Below the pieces are notes generated by a model. It was not told the DNA's origin. It searched no databases and worked only from the letters and a program-made list of their open reading frames with translations. Positions 61,778 through 64,000 of a stretch of DNA of 64,000 nucleotides are shown one piece after another (the first letter of the stretch is position 1; the number at the start of each line of letters is the position of its first letter). Where the stretch lies: contig CM028132.1 of the NCBI GenBank assembly GCA_016271365.2, forward strand, positions 1,183,815,001 through 1,183,879,000. Direction: 5' to 3'. A program made the translations under genes and the position numbers. The DNA comes from Neoceratodus forsteri (taxonomy: Eukaryota > Chordata > Ceratodontiformes > Ceratodontidae).

Positions 61778-64000
61778 ATGGCTCATTCATTTTCCGGCAC
61801 TGGGAGGCGCCCGGTTAATTCCTCCAGGAGAGACCCGCACTCCACCTGCGTTTACTGCCTTGACTTGGATCATGATGCTCAACTTTGCAATTTTGTTGTG
61901 TCCTTCTCGGCCAGCTCTCTGGAGGATCGGCGGCATGAGTCTGGCTCGGGCTCGGGCGACCAGTAATTTTTCCTGGCCCAGAAAATTCCTCGAGACTCAT
62001 CGGGCAGTGTCTGCATCGGCTGTCTCAGCTGAGCAGCTCGATCTTCTTTCCTCTGGGGAGGGGGCGGCTGCCCCTCCCTCTTCCTCGATCGTGGCGCTCA
62101 TCCCGCTCTCCTTGAGTTCTCCTCATGCAGCTTCGTTCAAGGAGCTTCGACAGTCCCTTTCCTCAAAGGGAGAGGGACCTTTGAGACCTGCCTCTCGGCT
62201 CAAGTCCAAGGAGTCGCAGGCTAAGTCCTTTCGTCTGCTCCGGAGGGAGCAAGAGAGTTTCCCCCTCCCCTGCTGGCCGATGTTCGACTTCGGTCGAGGA
62301 TGCGGCTTTGGCTACAGGCCTCACGGTATCCCCGTCAGGTCAGCCGGCCAGGACTCCCGTCGACGTTGTCGAGTCTCTCGACCCGTCATCTGGGTTGTCT
62401 TCTGCTGGTGCCGCCATCCCTTCGCTGGTTCCCCCGGCAGAGGCTGAGGTTCTGCCTGTATCTTCGGGTCGACAGTCTTCGGCCCTTTCTTCCAAGCCGA
62501 AGGAGGAGTGGGCATGCCCTGCTCCTTCCCAGGCCCGCCCTCGGTTCCCCCGAGGATTCGGGTCTCGGTCCTCCTCTCGGTCTAGCCACTCATGCCGACC
62601 TCGGCGTTCTCGGTCGGGGCACCAAGTCAAGTGGCATTGCCGTTCTTCCTCGTCCCCCTCCTCGGATGAGGAGTGGCTTCGATGCCGCTGCTGCCGAGCA
62701 TGAGGAGTTTATGTGGCAGCAGCTGTTGTTGTCCGGGAATCAATCGACCCCGATTCATTCTCCGGCTAGTAAGCAGCTGCCGCCTGGTCGGCCGACACAG
62801 CCGCTCGAGGCAGTCGAGGTGCCCTCTCCGGGGCCGGTTGCTCATCCGATCCCTGCTGCCCCACCGTCCTCGGTGGAACCCAGGCTGGGCCATGACCTGT
62901 CCCGCAGGTTATCTGTTCCCCTCACTCCAGCACGCCCTCGGCAGACGAAGAGTGACTCAGGCCTGCGGCAGCTTTTTGCAGACCCCTCGGAGCCCGAAAT
63001 TGACTCCTCTATGTTTCCTAGCAGGGAGAACCCATGGTCTTCTCCAGAACATTCCGTGGATGACAGCCCATCATCCTTTATGGGTCTGCTCCAGCTCATC
63101 TCGGAATTCACTGGGATGCAGCTTGAGCCCGTTTCCAAACGGGCCCCTTACGGAGATTCTAGACCGAGGGGGTTCACCCTCGGAGGCCTTGCCGGTGGCT
63201 GAGGCAATCGTGGGCCCAGCCTTGGAGCTCTGGCGGTGGCCTACTTCCTGCCCTGTGCCTTCGGCCAGGGTGGCCAGGAAGTACTCTGTCTGTCGGTTCT
63301 CTGCCCGGTTTCTGGAACACCCCTCGGCTGAGGGGTAGTCACCGCAATGTTTTCCAATGTTCTGGAAATGCTAGGGATGTGGATAGGCCCCCTGACAAGG
63401 AGTCCAAAAGGATGGACTATGTCGGGCGCAAGGTTTACGCTGCGTCCTCCCTAGGCCTCCATCAGGCCAGGTCGGTGGCACTGATGGCACATTTCTCCCA
63501 CGCCCTCTTGGGCTCCCTGGATGAGGTCCTCCCTCATCTCCCGGCCGACCTGCGGACCACGGTCCGGCGGGTGCGGGACCAAGGTAGGGCGGTGGTGAAA
63601 CAGCAGCTCCAGACGGTTCTGGATCTGGGCGACTCCTGTGCCAGATTGGTGGCGGCCGCGGTGGCCATGCGCCGCAGGGCGTGGCTGAGGTTATCCTCCT
63701 TCTCTTTGGAAACCCAGCACGAGTTGGTGGACATTCCCTTCTTGGGGACTGACCTTTTCGGCCCTGGAGTGGAGGGACACCTCTAGGGGTCCGAGGAGTC
63801 CGATGCCGCTCCGGACTTGGTCACTCCCACCCAGAGGGACAAGGGCAGCTGGCAGCCTTTGCGTAAGCCCCTTTTGCCCCCCGTCCCCTGCGGCTCGACC
63901 AGCCCAGCACGAGGGCCAGCAGGCATGCGCTGGGCGGCCTGACGCCAAACCAGCATCTTCCTCCAAAAGGAAGCAGGGAGGTAAACGTCCGAGAGCTCCC
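61778..64000 (+). pseudogene. DIRS-A3 Gag-like ORF, several frameshifts, cut by window edge
   Basis: It starts with the ATG at 61778. CVYCLDLDHDAQLC is the knuckle. A frameshift near 61960 follows, then Ser-rich frames up to ~62700. QQLLLSGNQS to LLQLISEFTGMQLEPVS lies in the frame 62300-63202, and SLGLHQARSVALMAHFSHAL and DTQHELVDIPF-like sequence (63379-63786) match the C-terminal half. A stop at 63786 (CACCTCTAGGGG) cuts the last part. The middle region is more diverged from A2 than the ITR is. Confidence 0.8.

Larger units (their letters stand above)
61504..64000 (+). mobile_element. DIRS family A, copy A3: 5' half (continues beyond window)
   Basis: The left end GTTCTAGGGACATGGATATG at 61504 and the following ~170 bases are almost identical to A2. 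Gag follows to the end of the window. No RT, recombinase, ICR or right ITR is included. All DIRS copies in the window face the same way. Confidence 0.92.

Overview
The window is vertebrate nuclear DNA made almost entirely of transposable elements and palindrome-rich repeats. I recognised no host protein-coding gene, rRNA or tRNA. The mixture of CR1-type and L2-type LINEs, two families of DIRS (tyrosine-recombinase) retrotransposons, an old env-bearing retrovirus and very abundant non-coding foldback repeats suggests a large, repeat-bloated genome such as a lungfish or an amphibian. The exact organism cannot be fixed from the sequence alone.

Layout. 1-352 is the 3' end of a DIRS element (family A, copy A0). 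353-7545 holds old LINE fragments, a foldback repeat (3386-4076), a ~78-bp minisatellite (4690-5705) and a decayed CR1. 7632-11757 is the left part of DIRS copy A1; 26485-27525 looks like its right part. Between them lie ~14.7 kb of hairpin-rich non-coding repeats, into which a nearly complete DIRS element of a second family (B, 15127-20838) has inserted. 27526-33450 holds unassigned sequence, two ancient repeats, a nearly full-length L2-type LINE (29330-32645) and a reversed CR1 ORF1 remnant. 34891-43806 is a minus-strand endogenous retrovirus in ruins (gag-like, integrase and env remnants), broken by a hairpin, a CR1 tail and a 1.4-kb palindrome-ended repeat. 43813-44835 is a 5'-truncated CR1. 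About 45400-55615 is a CR1-type LINE with both ORFs, split in its endonuclease domain by a full-length DIRS (copy A2, 47266-53144). 55640-61503 contains LINE fragments, a 74-bp tandem array and a second copy of the palindrome-ended repeat. 61504-64000 is the 5' half of DIRS copy A3, cut by the window edge.

How the parts work. Each DIRS element encodes Gag, reverse transcriptase, RNase H, a putative Dam-like methyltransferase and a tyrosine recombinase. Each has inverted terminal repeats (ITRs) with a 3' extension, and an internal complementary region (ICR) whose halves are complementary to the two ends. This is the arrangement expected for replication through a circular intermediate. Both families carry a similar short palindrome around AGGTGA in the 3' extension and again in the ICR. 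All coding regions except the Gag ORF of DIRS-B carry frameshifts or stops, so no complete autonomous element is visible. The most unusual content is the hairpin-rich family at 11.8-26 kb: it contains nested palindromes and no recognisable transposase, and I could not assign it to a named family.
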